NCBI RefSeq assembly: GCF_947166415.1
Contig: NZ_CAMVEE010000002.1
Span: forward strand, 60,279 to 97,150
Reading direction: 5' to 3'
Source of the DNA: an uncultured Methanobrevibacter sp.
GTDB lineage: Archaea; Methanobacteriota; Methanobacteria; Methanobacteriales; Methanobacteriaceae
DNA: 36,872 nt
This document shows, piece by piece, positions 14,628 to 22,778 of the stretch. The notes under the pieces are model-generated. The model was not told where the DNA came from. It worked only from the letters and a program-made list of their open reading frames with translations, and ran no database searches. A program made the translations under genes and the position numbers. Within the stretch, counting starts at the first letter, position 1. The number at the start of each line of letters is the position of its first letter.

Positions 14628-15122
14628 GCCAATTCGCCCAGGCCGACCCGATGCCGACCGAAGGGAGGCATCTGTGGGAGGCCTGGGTGAATAGAATTGG
14701 CGAGCATATACTATAAGGAGGAACCGACCCTTGCCGGTCGGTTCCGTAAGTCATCAATGAAGAAAACTAATTTTATTTAACCAGCGGCATCATTATATGC
14801 AGTCCGACCTATAGGTCGGACTGGATGCCTTGAGCGTAAGTGAAAGGCCAATACTATAGACCTAACAAAAATAGCTTTATCAGTTCCGAGGAATAGGGGA
14901 TTGTCCCCTATTCCGAGTTTATGGATTTGTAATTAATGATTTTGTCAAATTTAAGAACCGACCATTTATCGGTCGGTTCGGGGTTAAGTTTTGGTAAACT
15001 TGAGTATATTAGCATTGGCACTCTTGGGTAATTAAATGGGGGCTTGTCCCCCATTAATTAGGCATTAAGGGTTTCAATGCAATATATTTGGGGGAAATGA
15101 AAACACATAAAACATTTCCCCA
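14628..15122. repeat. GC-rich array of seven hairpins; candidate structured RNA or hairpin element
   Basis: The gene-free stretch 14361-15192 is much richer in GC than neighbouring spacers and contains one inverted repeat after another. (A) 14628-14701 is nested: GCCAATTC/GAATTGGC, CCCAGGCC/GGCCTGGG and GATGCC/GGCATC. (B) 14720-14745 has GGAACCGACC arms, 6-nt loop. (C) 14786-14829 has GGCATC/GATGCC outside CAGTCCGACC-TATA-GGTCGGACTG. (D) 14890-14914 has GGAATAGGGGA arms with a 3-nt loop. (E) 14955-14979 has GAACCGACC arms. (F) 15029-15060 is TAATTAAATGGGGG with its complement (one bulge). (G) 15089-15122 is TGGGGGAAATG with its complement (one bulge). CCGACC/GGTCGG recurs in B, C and E. It matches no RNA family I recognise (not RNase P or SRP). 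Confidence 0.65.
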
Positions 15123-15192
15123 CAAAATAAACAACGAGCAATTCAATGAATAATTTTAGCTCCGGTGGAAAAGTAAGAAAACACCATCATAG

Positions 15193-16161
15193 CTATATTC
15201 TAGTTCTATTAAATCCCATGTCCTTTAATATCTTATTATATTCTTCACGAGTAGTAAAAGAAGGTGAATCTTCATCCCCAGTGCTTCCGGTTGATCCAGT
15301 TTCACCCGTATCACCAGAGTTTTCAGGATTTCTTCCTCCAGGAGTGGAACCATCATTACTAGCTTCAATTTTAATTCTTCTCTCAGCTAATTTTTCCATT
15401 AGCTCCATATCAACGTCACCAGATAATAGCTTATCAATTATCTCTTTATCCTGTGCATTTTCATTATAATTAAAGTTATATTTGGCTTCGTACTCTTTTA
15501 TTTTCCTTTCATTTTCAGCTTTACGAAGCTCAGATAATTCTTTTAAGATTTCATCTTTAGAGTCTATGAATTCTTTATTTTCTTCAATAGCTTTTTTTAT
15601 CTCATCATATTTTTTAGATTCTTCTTTTAAGCTATTAATTTCATCCTGAAGCTTTCCAATCTCAGCATCTTTACCTTGAAGTTTTTCTAAAAGTAAAGTT
15701 GTAGCAACATTAGTATCTTTTGCAGGTGGCTGAGGTTGTGGCTGTGGTGCCGGAGGTTCAGGATTTGGATTTCCTGTTGCACCGGTTTCTCCAGTTATAT
15801 CTGAGTTCAACAATCTAATTTTTCGAGGGCTTTTAGTTACACCAACATCTATTAAGCTCATAGTATCAATTCCAAATGAATCTCCATTATCTTTTAATAA
15901 GACATCAACTTTAGGAGATAGGCCTTTTCCTTCCATATCCAGTTCATCAGGAATTTCAAGGAATAGCTTTCCTTCTTCGTATTCAATATTATTTCCAATT
16001 CCTACGTAGATATTGTCATGTTCTGAAGTGAGTGGAATTCCTCCACGGTAGTTTTCAGCTATTTGCTTTAGATCTTCAGCCGTCCATTTCACAGGTTTGT
16101 TGAGTCTCCCGTCCAGGTCGGAATAGTCATAGGATCCAACTTCAAAAAGTTCATGTTTCAT
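15193..16161 (-). CDS. Mu gpI-like prohead protease/scaffold protein
   Basis: 322 aa from ATG at 16161; a GTG at 16170 would add three residues. The N-terminal 110 residues (KWTAEDLKQIAENY, IPLTSEHDN, LSPKVDVLL, IDTMSLIDVGVTKSPRKIRL) resemble Mu-type gpI and related capsid maturation proteases. A Pro/Gln linker (PNPEPPAPQPQPQPP) leads into a long coiled coil of scaffold type (about residues 155-260). The end is Gly/Thr/Ser rich with collagen-like GETGSTGSTG and a similar earlier GETGATG. It lies downstream of the portal gene, the usual order in tailed viruses. The expected next gene, a major capsid protein, is missing; the hairpin array occupies that place. Confidence 0.7.
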   Translation of the reverse strand: MKHELFEVGSYDYSDLDGRLNKPVKWTAEDLKQIAENYRGGIPLTSEHDNIYVGIGNNIEYEEGKLFLEIPDELDMEGKGLSPKVDVLLKDNGDSFGIDTMSLIDVGVTKSPRKIRLLNSDITGETGATGNPNPEPPAPQPQPQPPAKDTNVATTLLLEKLQGKDAEIGKLQDEINSLKEESKKYDEIKKAIEENKEFIDSKDEILKELSELRKAENERKIKEYEAKYNFNYNENAQDKEIIDKLLSGDVDMELMEKLAERRIKIEASNDGSTPGGRNPENSGDTGETGSTGSTGDEDSPSFTTREEYNKILKDMGFNRTRI

Positions 16162-16192
16162 GATTATCACATTTTATTATATTATTTATTAT

Positions 16193-16218
16193 ATATTTTA
16201 TTATTTATTTTATATAAA
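16193..16218 (-). promoter_or_regulatory. Shared virus-gene promoter, diverged copy
   Basis: Within the 63-nt gap between portal and scaffold genes, ATATTTTATTAT (16193-16204) matches 12 bases of the 15-base palindrome found upstream of three other virus-type genes. TTTTATATAAA (16208-16218) is the TATA box. A portal-to-scaffold gap carrying its own promoter is unusual for a viral late operon. Confidence 0.45.
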
Positions 16219-16224
16219 CTTTTA

Positions 16225-17526
16225 TTATATTTCGTTTCCGCTTTCAGATGAAATTCTCTCACCAACAGGTTGTTCCTCTTCAAAGTTACTGAGATAGTTC
16301 TTATAGATTTCATCACCTTCAGAAGACAATTCCATAATGTATCTTAACACATCATCTCTTGAATAGCTGAAATAAATGTTTAAGGATTCTTCAATACCCA
16401 TCAGTTCCAACTGCATATTCAATAGCTGATTGCAATACTTTAACACCCATTTCTGGTCATTGGCCACATTAACGATAAAACCTGTAATGGCTGAATCGTT
16501 AATGTATTCTGCAACATTCTGATTAGACCTTTCATTACCTGCCTGCGACTGAGGAGTTACAAAAGTTCTTAAGATATTGTTTCTGAAGATTTCAGTCTGT
16601 CTTGTATAGTCTGACTGGTAGTTGTTACCACCCAAGATTTTGGATTCAATTCCTGGAGGTACAATAGCTACATTGCTGTTAGCAGTTGTCCCATAATCTG
16701 CATATAAATTTTCCTTTGCGGTTGAAGACAGTTCCATTATATATGGCCGACCGTTTTCATCAATTGCCGGCTTGACTTCAATGATATTGTCCTTATTGAT
16801 TCTTTCAACCTGATTTCTTTCAAGATTACATTTATGATAAATGTCATCAAGACAGTTCAGGATAATGCTTTGGGCTTCAGAGTATATTTCATTATACATG
16901 AAGTTGATTACCTGTTCCGGTTCGTATTTGACTGTTAATGTTCCTTCTTCAACACTGATGAAGTTGTTGAAATCCTCCGGAGATCCGTTGACAACATCCT
17001 TTGGCATTTCATGCAAGTATAGCTGCACCTCATTGTCATCATTGAATTCCTTTTTCAATCCATAGCCATGTGCACCGATTTCCAGAAATATTGGTTTGAT
17101 GTATTTTCCTATGGACTTGTCCCATCTCTCGACAGGCTTGATTAGACCTTCACCATCAACCATTCCTCCCTGCAGGATTTCCTTGGCCACTTGTCTGATG
17201 TCAATTTTTCTTGCCCAAAGGATTAATGTGAGTTTTTGCTCTTGAGAAAGCTTGTTTTCTTTGTCCACCAATACCATATTAACATTGGCCTTGTCAATTC
17301 TGTTTTTCAAAATTCCTGAAGTGTAACCGTCAAGCTTGACAGCATAACGTGCATTAGCTATTGTCTTATTAATTACTGGCGGAAGTGCATCAGGTAAATC
17401 TAGACCAGTATTAATTCCATCAGTCCTTGGTTGCCTTTCATTTTCTCCCCAATAGCTACGCTTAGTGTTGTACTGCTCTACACGATTATTCAATAATCTT
17501 GTTTTGATATAATCCGTAAGTCCCAT
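16225..17526 (-). CDS. Phage-type portal protein
   Basis: 433 aa from ATG 17526; the frame runs on to a TTG at 17541. It begins MGLTDYIKTRLLNNRVEQYN, as SPP1/HK97-type portals do, and has VINKTIANARYAVKLDGYTS, KANVNMVLVDKENKL and ILQGGMVDGEGLIKP in the clip/wing region. The stem region includes GIESKILGGNNYQSDYTR, where substrates of the DNA channel are expected. QSQAGNERSNQNVAEYIN followed by WVLKYCNQLLN is the conserved C-terminal part. In virions a dodecamer forms the DNA gate and binds terminase. It is complete, with no frameshift, although terminase large and capsid genes are absent nearby. Confidence 0.8.
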   Translation of the reverse strand: MGLTDYIKTRLLNNRVEQYNTKRSYWGENERQPRTDGINTGLDLPDALPPVINKTIANARYAVKLDGYTSGILKNRIDKANVNMVLVDKENKLSQEQKLTLILWARKIDIRQVAKEILQGGMVDGEGLIKPVERWDKSIGKYIKPIFLEIGAHGYGLKKEFNDDNEVQLYLHEMPKDVVNGSPEDFNNFISVEEGTLTVKYEPEQVINFMYNEIYSEAQSIILNCLDDIYHKCNLERNQVERINKDNIIEVKPAIDENGRPYIMELSSTAKENLYADYGTTANSNVAIVPPGIESKILGGNNYQSDYTRQTEIFRNNILRTFVTPQSQAGNERSNQNVAEYINDSAITGFIVNVANDQKWVLKYCNQLLNMQLELMGIEESLNIYFSYSRDDVLRYIMELSSEGDEIYKNYLSNFEEEQPVGERISSESGNEI

Positions 17527-17557
17527 AATAATCATTTCCAATAATGTCTACTTTAAA

Positions 17558-17599
17558 ATAATATTTTATTATATTATTTATTATATTATTTATATAAAA
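17558..17599 (-). promoter_or_regulatory. Shared virus-gene promoter, copy 3
   Basis: ATAATATTTTATTAT at 17558-17572 is identical to copies 1 and 2. TTTATATAAAA at 17589-17599 is the TATA box; the interval is longer here because of an extra ATTATTTATTATATT-type stretch. The rest of 17600-17836 is AT-rich spacer in which I see no gene. Confidence 0.5.
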
Positions 17600-17836
17600 T
17601 AAGTAATAAGATTATTGAATTAGAGTGATAGTAAAAAAGTGAAAATTTATCTGTTAAATTTATTAATAGCCAAAAACAGTAGCTAAAAGTCATGAGTATT
17701 TGTAAAACATATTAAAAATTTATTACATGGTTTATTTGATTGAATACACGTTATAAACTTATTAATCTACTTGATATGATTAATTTATTTAAGATTAGTC
17801 AAAAAATAATAAAAATCGAAACTATTCTAATATGTA

Positions 17837-19543
17837 TTAAAATTCAAAACCCAATAATGTTCCTTCAATTGAATTGTCATTCAATTCTAAAACAACATGA
17901 TCTGAAATATTGAAATTTAAATTGTCCGGAATAGAATCAGAATTCAACATACATATATATTGCATATCAAATTTTGTTGTTTTTTCATAAATTAAATTTA
18001 AAGCACTAGCATATTGTCTAGAATCAACACCATCAAAAATATTGCTATCATGAATTAAGAAATCTATGTAATTATAATCAACAAAATTTTCTAATAACAT
18101 TAAATCATAACATAAGACAATCATTCTAGTTTTTCCAGTACTATTTATCCTAGGAATATCTACACTATATTCAAATCCTTTCTCAGAACATTCAATAATT
18201 AAATCTCCAGGAACATCATATAAATAAGAAGAATTATCACTAAACGTATTGATTAAAGAATTTAAATGATTTTTATTTTCATCATAATTGATTTGGAATC
18301 TAGATTCTAAATCCAATAATTTTATTTTTAATTTATTTTTTTTATCAGAAATTTCATCAAATTGCTTTATAACAGATACAATTGATTCATATTCACTTTT
18401 TTGTTCAGCATAATATTTTTGCATATTGTTATATTCATTTAAAGCTCCAAAATTATTTAAAATATCCATACATTCAGCTTTTTTATCAGATTTGTTTTCA
18501 ATTTCCTGATTAATTAGGACTAATTCATTTTTTATTGATTGAATTTCTGTTTTTAAAAAATTAGTTCTATTGAAAATTATATTTTTATGAAATTCTTTAG
18601 ATTCACTTATTGTTTTTTTAACATTATTCGGAAAATAAAAATTTACTTCATTATATATCTCTTCTACATTAATATCATCAATTTTTTCTTCTTTAATAGA
18701 TTCTTCATATATATCAATTTTTTTATTTAAAAAAATAGTTCGTTCAAATAATTCTTGAATTTCTTTACTTAATCTATCTGCAGATTTTTCAATTTGCTTA
18801 TAAGATTCATGAACTCTGTAATTATCCAAATCATTTTTAATTTTAGTTAGATCATTCTTTAATCTATTCATTTCTGGAACTAACTGCCCTTTTGATCCAT
18901 AAAGATTTTTTAAGTTAGAAAAATTTTTATTTAATCTTTTCACTTCATCTTCATATTCCTTATATTTAGACATTAATTTCCAATCAAGACCCACACAAAA
19001 ACTTGTACAATCAATTACATCAATGTTATTATATGTAGAACTTGTTTTGAAAGGAGATTTCTTGATATCTTCATCTCTGCGTATAAAATAACTAATCACT
19101 TTCCTAAATGTAGGTTTAAATCTAAATTCCTTTTCATTTTTCAAACCTAATAACGAAGTTCCCAAAACCTCTTTCCATTCATTCAGAGTATAAAAATAAA
19201 TTTCTTTTTCTTTAGAGTAAGTAGGTTTTAAAGGAAACTTACTAAAGTTTCCTTCAACAATAATAATCGATTTTTCATCAAATGACCTCTTAGCATAAAT
19301 TTTCTCATTGTATATATCTATGCTAATTGTAAATTCCCAATCATTAAATGTATCCTCAGGCAAATAGTCTTTATTTGGAGTTCCACCTAAGCAAAAATGA
19401 ATTATATGCACTAATGTAGTTTTTCCAAGCCCATTTCGAGACTTTTCAGTATTATCATCACCCTCTGCCAATATTATATTAATACCTTTATTAAACTGTA
19501 TCTTTTTAAAACTATTCTTATTAGCATATAATTCATGAATCAT
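17837..19543 (-). CDS. ABC-3C system ATPase (DUF2326, SMC/RecN-like)
   Basis: 568 aa from the ATG at 19543 (MIHELYANKNSFKK), the usual start for this family; an upstream TTG or ATG would add eight residues. Walker A is SRNGLGKTTL at about residues 35-45. A long central coiled coil (about 200-430) carries the SMC-like arms. Near the C-terminus RINSTGKTRMIVLCYDLMLL is the signature-like segment and FLIHDSNIFDGVDSRQ the Walker B/D-loop. DUF2326 ATPases are the ATPase component of ABC-three-component conflict systems, thought to sense invading DNA. The gene overlaps the middle-component gene by 11 nt. Confidence 0.9.
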   Translation of the reverse strand: MIHELYANKNSFKKIQFNKGINIILAEGDDNTEKSRNGLGKTTLVHIIHFCLGGTPNKDYLPEDTFNDWEFTISIDIYNEKIYAKRSFDEKSIIIVEGNFSKFPLKPTYSKEKEIYFYTLNEWKEVLGTSLLGLKNEKEFRFKPTFRKVISYFIRRDEDIKKSPFKTSSTYNNIDVIDCTSFCVGLDWKLMSKYKEYEDEVKRLNKNFSNLKNLYGSKGQLVPEMNRLKNDLTKIKNDLDNYRVHESYKQIEKSADRLSKEIQELFERTIFLNKKIDIYEESIKEEKIDDINVEEIYNEVNFYFPNNVKKTISESKEFHKNIIFNRTNFLKTEIQSIKNELVLINQEIENKSDKKAECMDILNNFGALNEYNNMQKYYAEQKSEYESIVSVIKQFDEISDKKNKLKIKLLDLESRFQINYDENKNHLNSLINTFSDNSSYLYDVPGDLIIECSEKGFEYSVDIPRINSTGKTRMIVLCYDLMLLENFVDYNYIDFLIHDSNIFDGVDSRQYASALNLIYEKTTKFDMQYICMLNSDSIPDNLNFNISDHVVLELNDNSIEGTLLGFEF

Positions 19544-19766
19544 TATTAATTCTCCTAATTTTATCATTTTTGAGTTCGATTAAATTAAGAATATATAACA
19601 TGTCGAGAGTAATAATAAACCTCTCATAATTGTTCACAGATTTATTATCATTTACTTGATTCCATAATTCTGAAACAGAAGAGGGAACATCTAATTTATC
19701 CAGCAATAATGCTCCAACATATAATAATGAATCTTTTTCTTCTAGGAATTTGTTTGGCAAAATCAT
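19533..19766 (-). CDS. ABC-3C middle component 6
   Basis: 77 aa, ATG at 19766, overlapping the HNH gene upstream by 4 nt and the ATPase gene downstream. The sequence MILPNKFLEEKDSLLYVGA, followed by SVSELWNQV and the helix FIITLDMLYILNLIEL, matches the short MC6 family that bridges the DUF2326 ATPase and the effector subunit. It has a wHTH-like fold by family knowledge. The tight overlaps make the three-gene unit certain as an operon. Confidence 0.85.
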   Translation of the reverse strand: MILPNKFLEEKDSLLYVGALLLDKLDVPSSVSELWNQVNDNKSVNNYERFIITLDMLYILNLIELKNDKIRRINNDS

Positions 19767-20524
19767 TTTTCAAAAACCTCACACAATTCAAACATATAAC
19801 ATAAAACAGATAATGCAGCAGCATTTTCACTAAATGAATATGAATCATTTTGTATATACTCCCATAATTCAAGAAAAATCTCATCATTATCATCATGTTT
19901 TTCTTTAAGTTCTAAATACTTATCTTTAAAAAATGATTTTAATGTATTGATAAATTTTTTATCTACTTTATCCATCTCTGTTACAAAAGATTTAACTTCA
20001 TAGGTCTTCATAAGCCCAATATCCAATAATCGTTTAACTTGACTGCTAAAATCATTTTTATTGATTTTATCTGAAACATCAATATGCTCAAATTCTTCAA
20101 ATGAAAATGAAGGATTATAATCTCCAGAAGAAATGTTTCTAATTATTATATCTAATTCTTTAGAAGAAATTTCCAAATTTGATACTTCTAACTGTTCATC
20201 TACCCATTTTTCATGATTACTTTTTATTTCATGTAATTTGGAGGGAGGATAAGAATTAGATTGTTTATCAACTTTTTTATGACATGTGGGGCACAGCAAT
20301 ATTAAATTTTCATAATCATCTAATTTATCTTTTGGATAGTTGCCATCACCTCTTGGTCCATCTTCACTTGAACCAATAATATGCGCTATTTCACCAATTT
20401 GGGCAGCTTCATCTTTTTTGGTTGCATTCAATGTTATTTTTGTTCTGCACATAGAACAGCGCCCACCAGCAAATCCAAATAACTTTTTAATAGTTAATTG
20501 GCTGTAATTTCGATTTGATGACAT
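19763..20524 (-). CDS. ABC-3C effector: HNH nuclease with ABC-3C C-terminal domain
   Basis: 253 aa, ATG at 20524. The N-terminal half is an HNH endonuclease with zinc Cys pairs: CSMCRTK near residue 20 and LLCPTCHKKVD near residue 95, plus the catalytic GEIAHIIGSSEDGPRG and YENLILL. The C-terminal half (about 125-253) is helical and fits the ABC-3C CTD that joins effector and middle component. It would cut DNA when the ATPase is triggered. A TTTAAATTG-type TATA element lies about 30 nt upstream. It starts the ABC-3C operon. Confidence 0.85.
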   Translation of the reverse strand: MSSNRNYSQLTIKKLFGFAGGRCSMCRTKITLNATKKDEAAQIGEIAHIIGSSEDGPRGDGNYPKDKLDDYENLILLCPTCHKKVDKQSNSYPPSKLHEIKSNHEKWVDEQLEVSNLEISSKELDIIIRNISSGDYNPSFSFEEFEHIDVSDKINKNDFSSQVKRLLDIGLMKTYEVKSFVTEMDKVDKKFINTLKSFFKDKYLELKEKHDDNDEIFLELWEYIQNDSYSFSENAAALSVLCYMFELCEVFEK

Positions 20525-20733
20525 ATAATTATATATGATCTAATACAATTTAAAGTTACTGACTTACAAATATTATGTACTTGGGAACATATTTTAGTTA
20601 ATAAGATACGTAATATATCGTATATAATTTAATGACATTCGGTTGTGTAATTGTTATCTGAAATATGTAGTCAATTTAATTTTAATTAAGAACTCGCAGT
20701 GTTTGGTAATGACATTGAAATATAGTAAGTATT

Positions 20734-20812
20734 GGATAATTGGATTCGAATCCACGAAGCACTAAGCAATAGGCCCTGAACCTATCTCATTTGGTCCCTC
20801 TGACACATACCT
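20734..20812 (-). pseudogene. Decayed tRNA-Leu(CAG)-like sequence
   Basis: Read on the minus strand it has a D-arm (TCA/TGA stem, GGGACC loop), a perfect 5-bp anticodon stem ATAGG/CCTAT closing TTCAGGG (anticodon CAG), and a long variable arm ending GCTTCG. A T-loop-like TGGATTCGAATCCA follows. The T-stem and acceptor stem do not pair (3' ATTATCC against a non-complementary 5' end), so it is not a working tRNA. The rest of the 650-nt gap 20525-21175 is T/A-rich spacer without a convincing ORF. A tRNA remnant beside a defence island suggests an old integration or recombination point. Confidence 0.4.
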
Positions 20813-21175
20813 ATTAAAAAAATTAGATATATTTTATTCTTTAATTCTAGATTAAACTACTTTATTGAAATCTTTTTTAAGTTATGTTTTCAATCTTTCT
20901 ATTAATTGAACTATGTTTCTTTTTTGTTTTTTTACTGTTTTTCTCAGACATATGGACAAGAAGGCAGTTTTATGATTAGAATTTTTTAACGGATGTCACT
21001 TTAACGGTTGATGAACTGTAAGATAATTTCTGTCACCTAAAATTGTATATTAATTATTATTATATATTGTGCTTTAAAATTTTATTTTATCAACATCAAT
21101 GTAATTTTTAGTTTTATATTGTAATTTTATGCTTTTCTTATTCTTTTTCTTATTTCATGTTTTATTATAATATAA

Positions 21176-22684
21176 TTAGAAATTTAATAAAAAATTTAAA
21201 GATTGGTCTTCAGGAGTTATTTCTTGTATTTCAGATTCTAAATTTAAATTAAGTTTAATAGGGTATTTAAATATATTCAAATCTTTAATTGGAATTGCAT
21301 AACCTTGAAATATATCTTCAAAATATTCAAAAAAGTCTTCTTTACTCATTATTGAATTTCTTTTAAATGTGTTCCACATATTTATTGGAGTATTTTTAAT
21401 TAATTCATCAATTTTAAAATAACCTAAAATTTCTCTATTATTTTTAGAATAAATAAAACAGTTTCCAAAATGCTCTTCAGTAAAAAATTTTTTAAAAATC
21501 ATGCGTTTTTTCTTATTTAATATATTATTAATTTCTTTTTCATAAAATAACATTATAAAATTCTTTTTTGTAGGTTTATTTAGTTCATTTACATACTCTT
21601 CTAGTCTTACTCTATTTTTTATGGATTGAACAACGCCACTATAACCTGGAAATAGATTTTCTTCAGAATATCCCTCTAAATATAATTCATTTAAGATGTA
21701 ATGTTTTAAATCTCCGGGGATAATAAACTTATAAAATATTTTTTCATTATGAGGAATGATAAAATCATTTAATCCATAAAGTTTAACATAATTTTTAATT
21801 TTTGCTTTAGGATCAATATTATTTATTACATCTTCTATTATAATCTGGTCTAAAGGTCGCCTATCAAAATTATAGTTTTCACTAATAATAAAGGTAAATA
21901 ACCCTTTTTGTCCCATCAAATTTTTGTTTGAATTATACTCGGGTCTGTAAAATTGTAATTTATATGGGTGCGGATGACCGGGGATATAACTATTTTCAAA
22001 TAATTTATAATTAAAAGCCCATAAAACACAGTCATCAGTGTTGTTGTGTAAAATATTGTTTGTTGCAAAATATAAAGAAGATTTATAATCATAAGACCAA
22101 TCCATAGCTTGGGTAGGTAATCCATAATGTTGAGCTAATGAAATTATTTCAAAAAAATCTAAATTAGGCCATTTATTTTTTGGTGGTTTAAATTCAATTG
22201 TTTCATGGATTAAACGTCTAATGGTTGGAGTAGTGGAAATTTTCAAACCACTTTTATCTGCCCAGTTTAAAAATTTTAAGAGAACATATAATTCTCTTTT
22301 ATATTGTATTTCATTTTCTGATTTGACCCAACATTGTGCAGGAGTATTATCTTTCATTTCTTTAGAATTTTTATTCAAAAGAATTGTCTTACCTTCTTCA
22401 TTTAATTTTTTATAAGTTTCATATGGAATTTTGCATCTTCTAAAATGATCTGCTGCTGAAGTTAGTTCATATACGCAAAATTTTGAATCAATATAGTTAT
22501 TTATCATGTAATTTCCGTTTTCATCTTTTCTTAAAGCAGATGGAATTAATTCATATTTACTACTTCCTAAACCTCTAAAAATATAATTTTCACGAAAATT
22601 AGGGGATTTTCCTTGAAGTTTTTCAATTAATTCTTCATATGATTTAATTTTAATTATTTCAATAAAATCTTCGAAATTAACCAT
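21176..22684 (-). CDS. FRG-domain protein, last gene of the helicase/PLD cluster
   Basis: 502 aa, ATG at 22684 behind an AGAGAGG ribosome binding site. YIFRGLGSSKYELIPSALR at about residues 33-52 is the FRG motif that names the domain. The second half of the domain is LAQHYGLPTQAMDWSYDYKS followed by LYFATNN at about 185-215. The C-terminal 200 residues are charged and unassigned. FRG proteins are common in defence islands and are suspected to act on nucleotides or as effectors, but the activity is unproven. It lies 94 nt after the second PLD gene, so it may have its own promoter while remaining part of the cluster. Confidence 0.8.
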   Translation of the reverse strand: MVNFEDFIEIIKIKSYEELIEKLQGKSPNFRENYIFRGLGSSKYELIPSALRKDENGNYMINNYIDSKFCVYELTSAADHFRRCKIPYETYKKLNEEGKTILLNKNSKEMKDNTPAQCWVKSENEIQYKRELYVLLKFLNWADKSGLKISTTPTIRRLIHETIEFKPPKNKWPNLDFFEIISLAQHYGLPTQAMDWSYDYKSSLYFATNNILHNNTDDCVLWAFNYKLFENSYIPGHPHPYKLQFYRPEYNSNKNLMGQKGLFTFIISENYNFDRRPLDQIIIEDVINNIDPKAKIKNYVKLYGLNDFIIPHNEKIFYKFIIPGDLKHYILNELYLEGYSEENLFPGYSGVVQSIKNRVRLEEYVNELNKPTKKNFIMLFYEKEINNILNKKKRMIFKKFFTEEHFGNCFIYSKNNREILGYFKIDELIKNTPINMWNTFKRNSIMSKEDFFEYFEDIFQGYAIPIKDLNIFKYPIKLNLNLESEIQEITPEDQSLNFLLNF

Positions 22685-22778
22685 TATTGCCTCTCTAAAT
22701 ATTTTTGAACCTACTTTTTTTTAAATTTTATTTTATTTTATTTTCATTAAGTAATATTAATTATATAATTTATCTTGG

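Noticed and set aside
14554..14757. Minus-strand 67-codon frame across hairpins A and B
   Set aside because: Its sequence is dictated by the inverted repeats; no ribosome binding site and an unlikely composition. The hairpins explain it better.
14628..14760. RNase P or SRP RNA gene
   Set aside because: GC-rich and structured, but the conserved core elements I know for either RNA (for example the GAGGAAAGUC and ACAGAA motifs of RNase P RNA) are absent.
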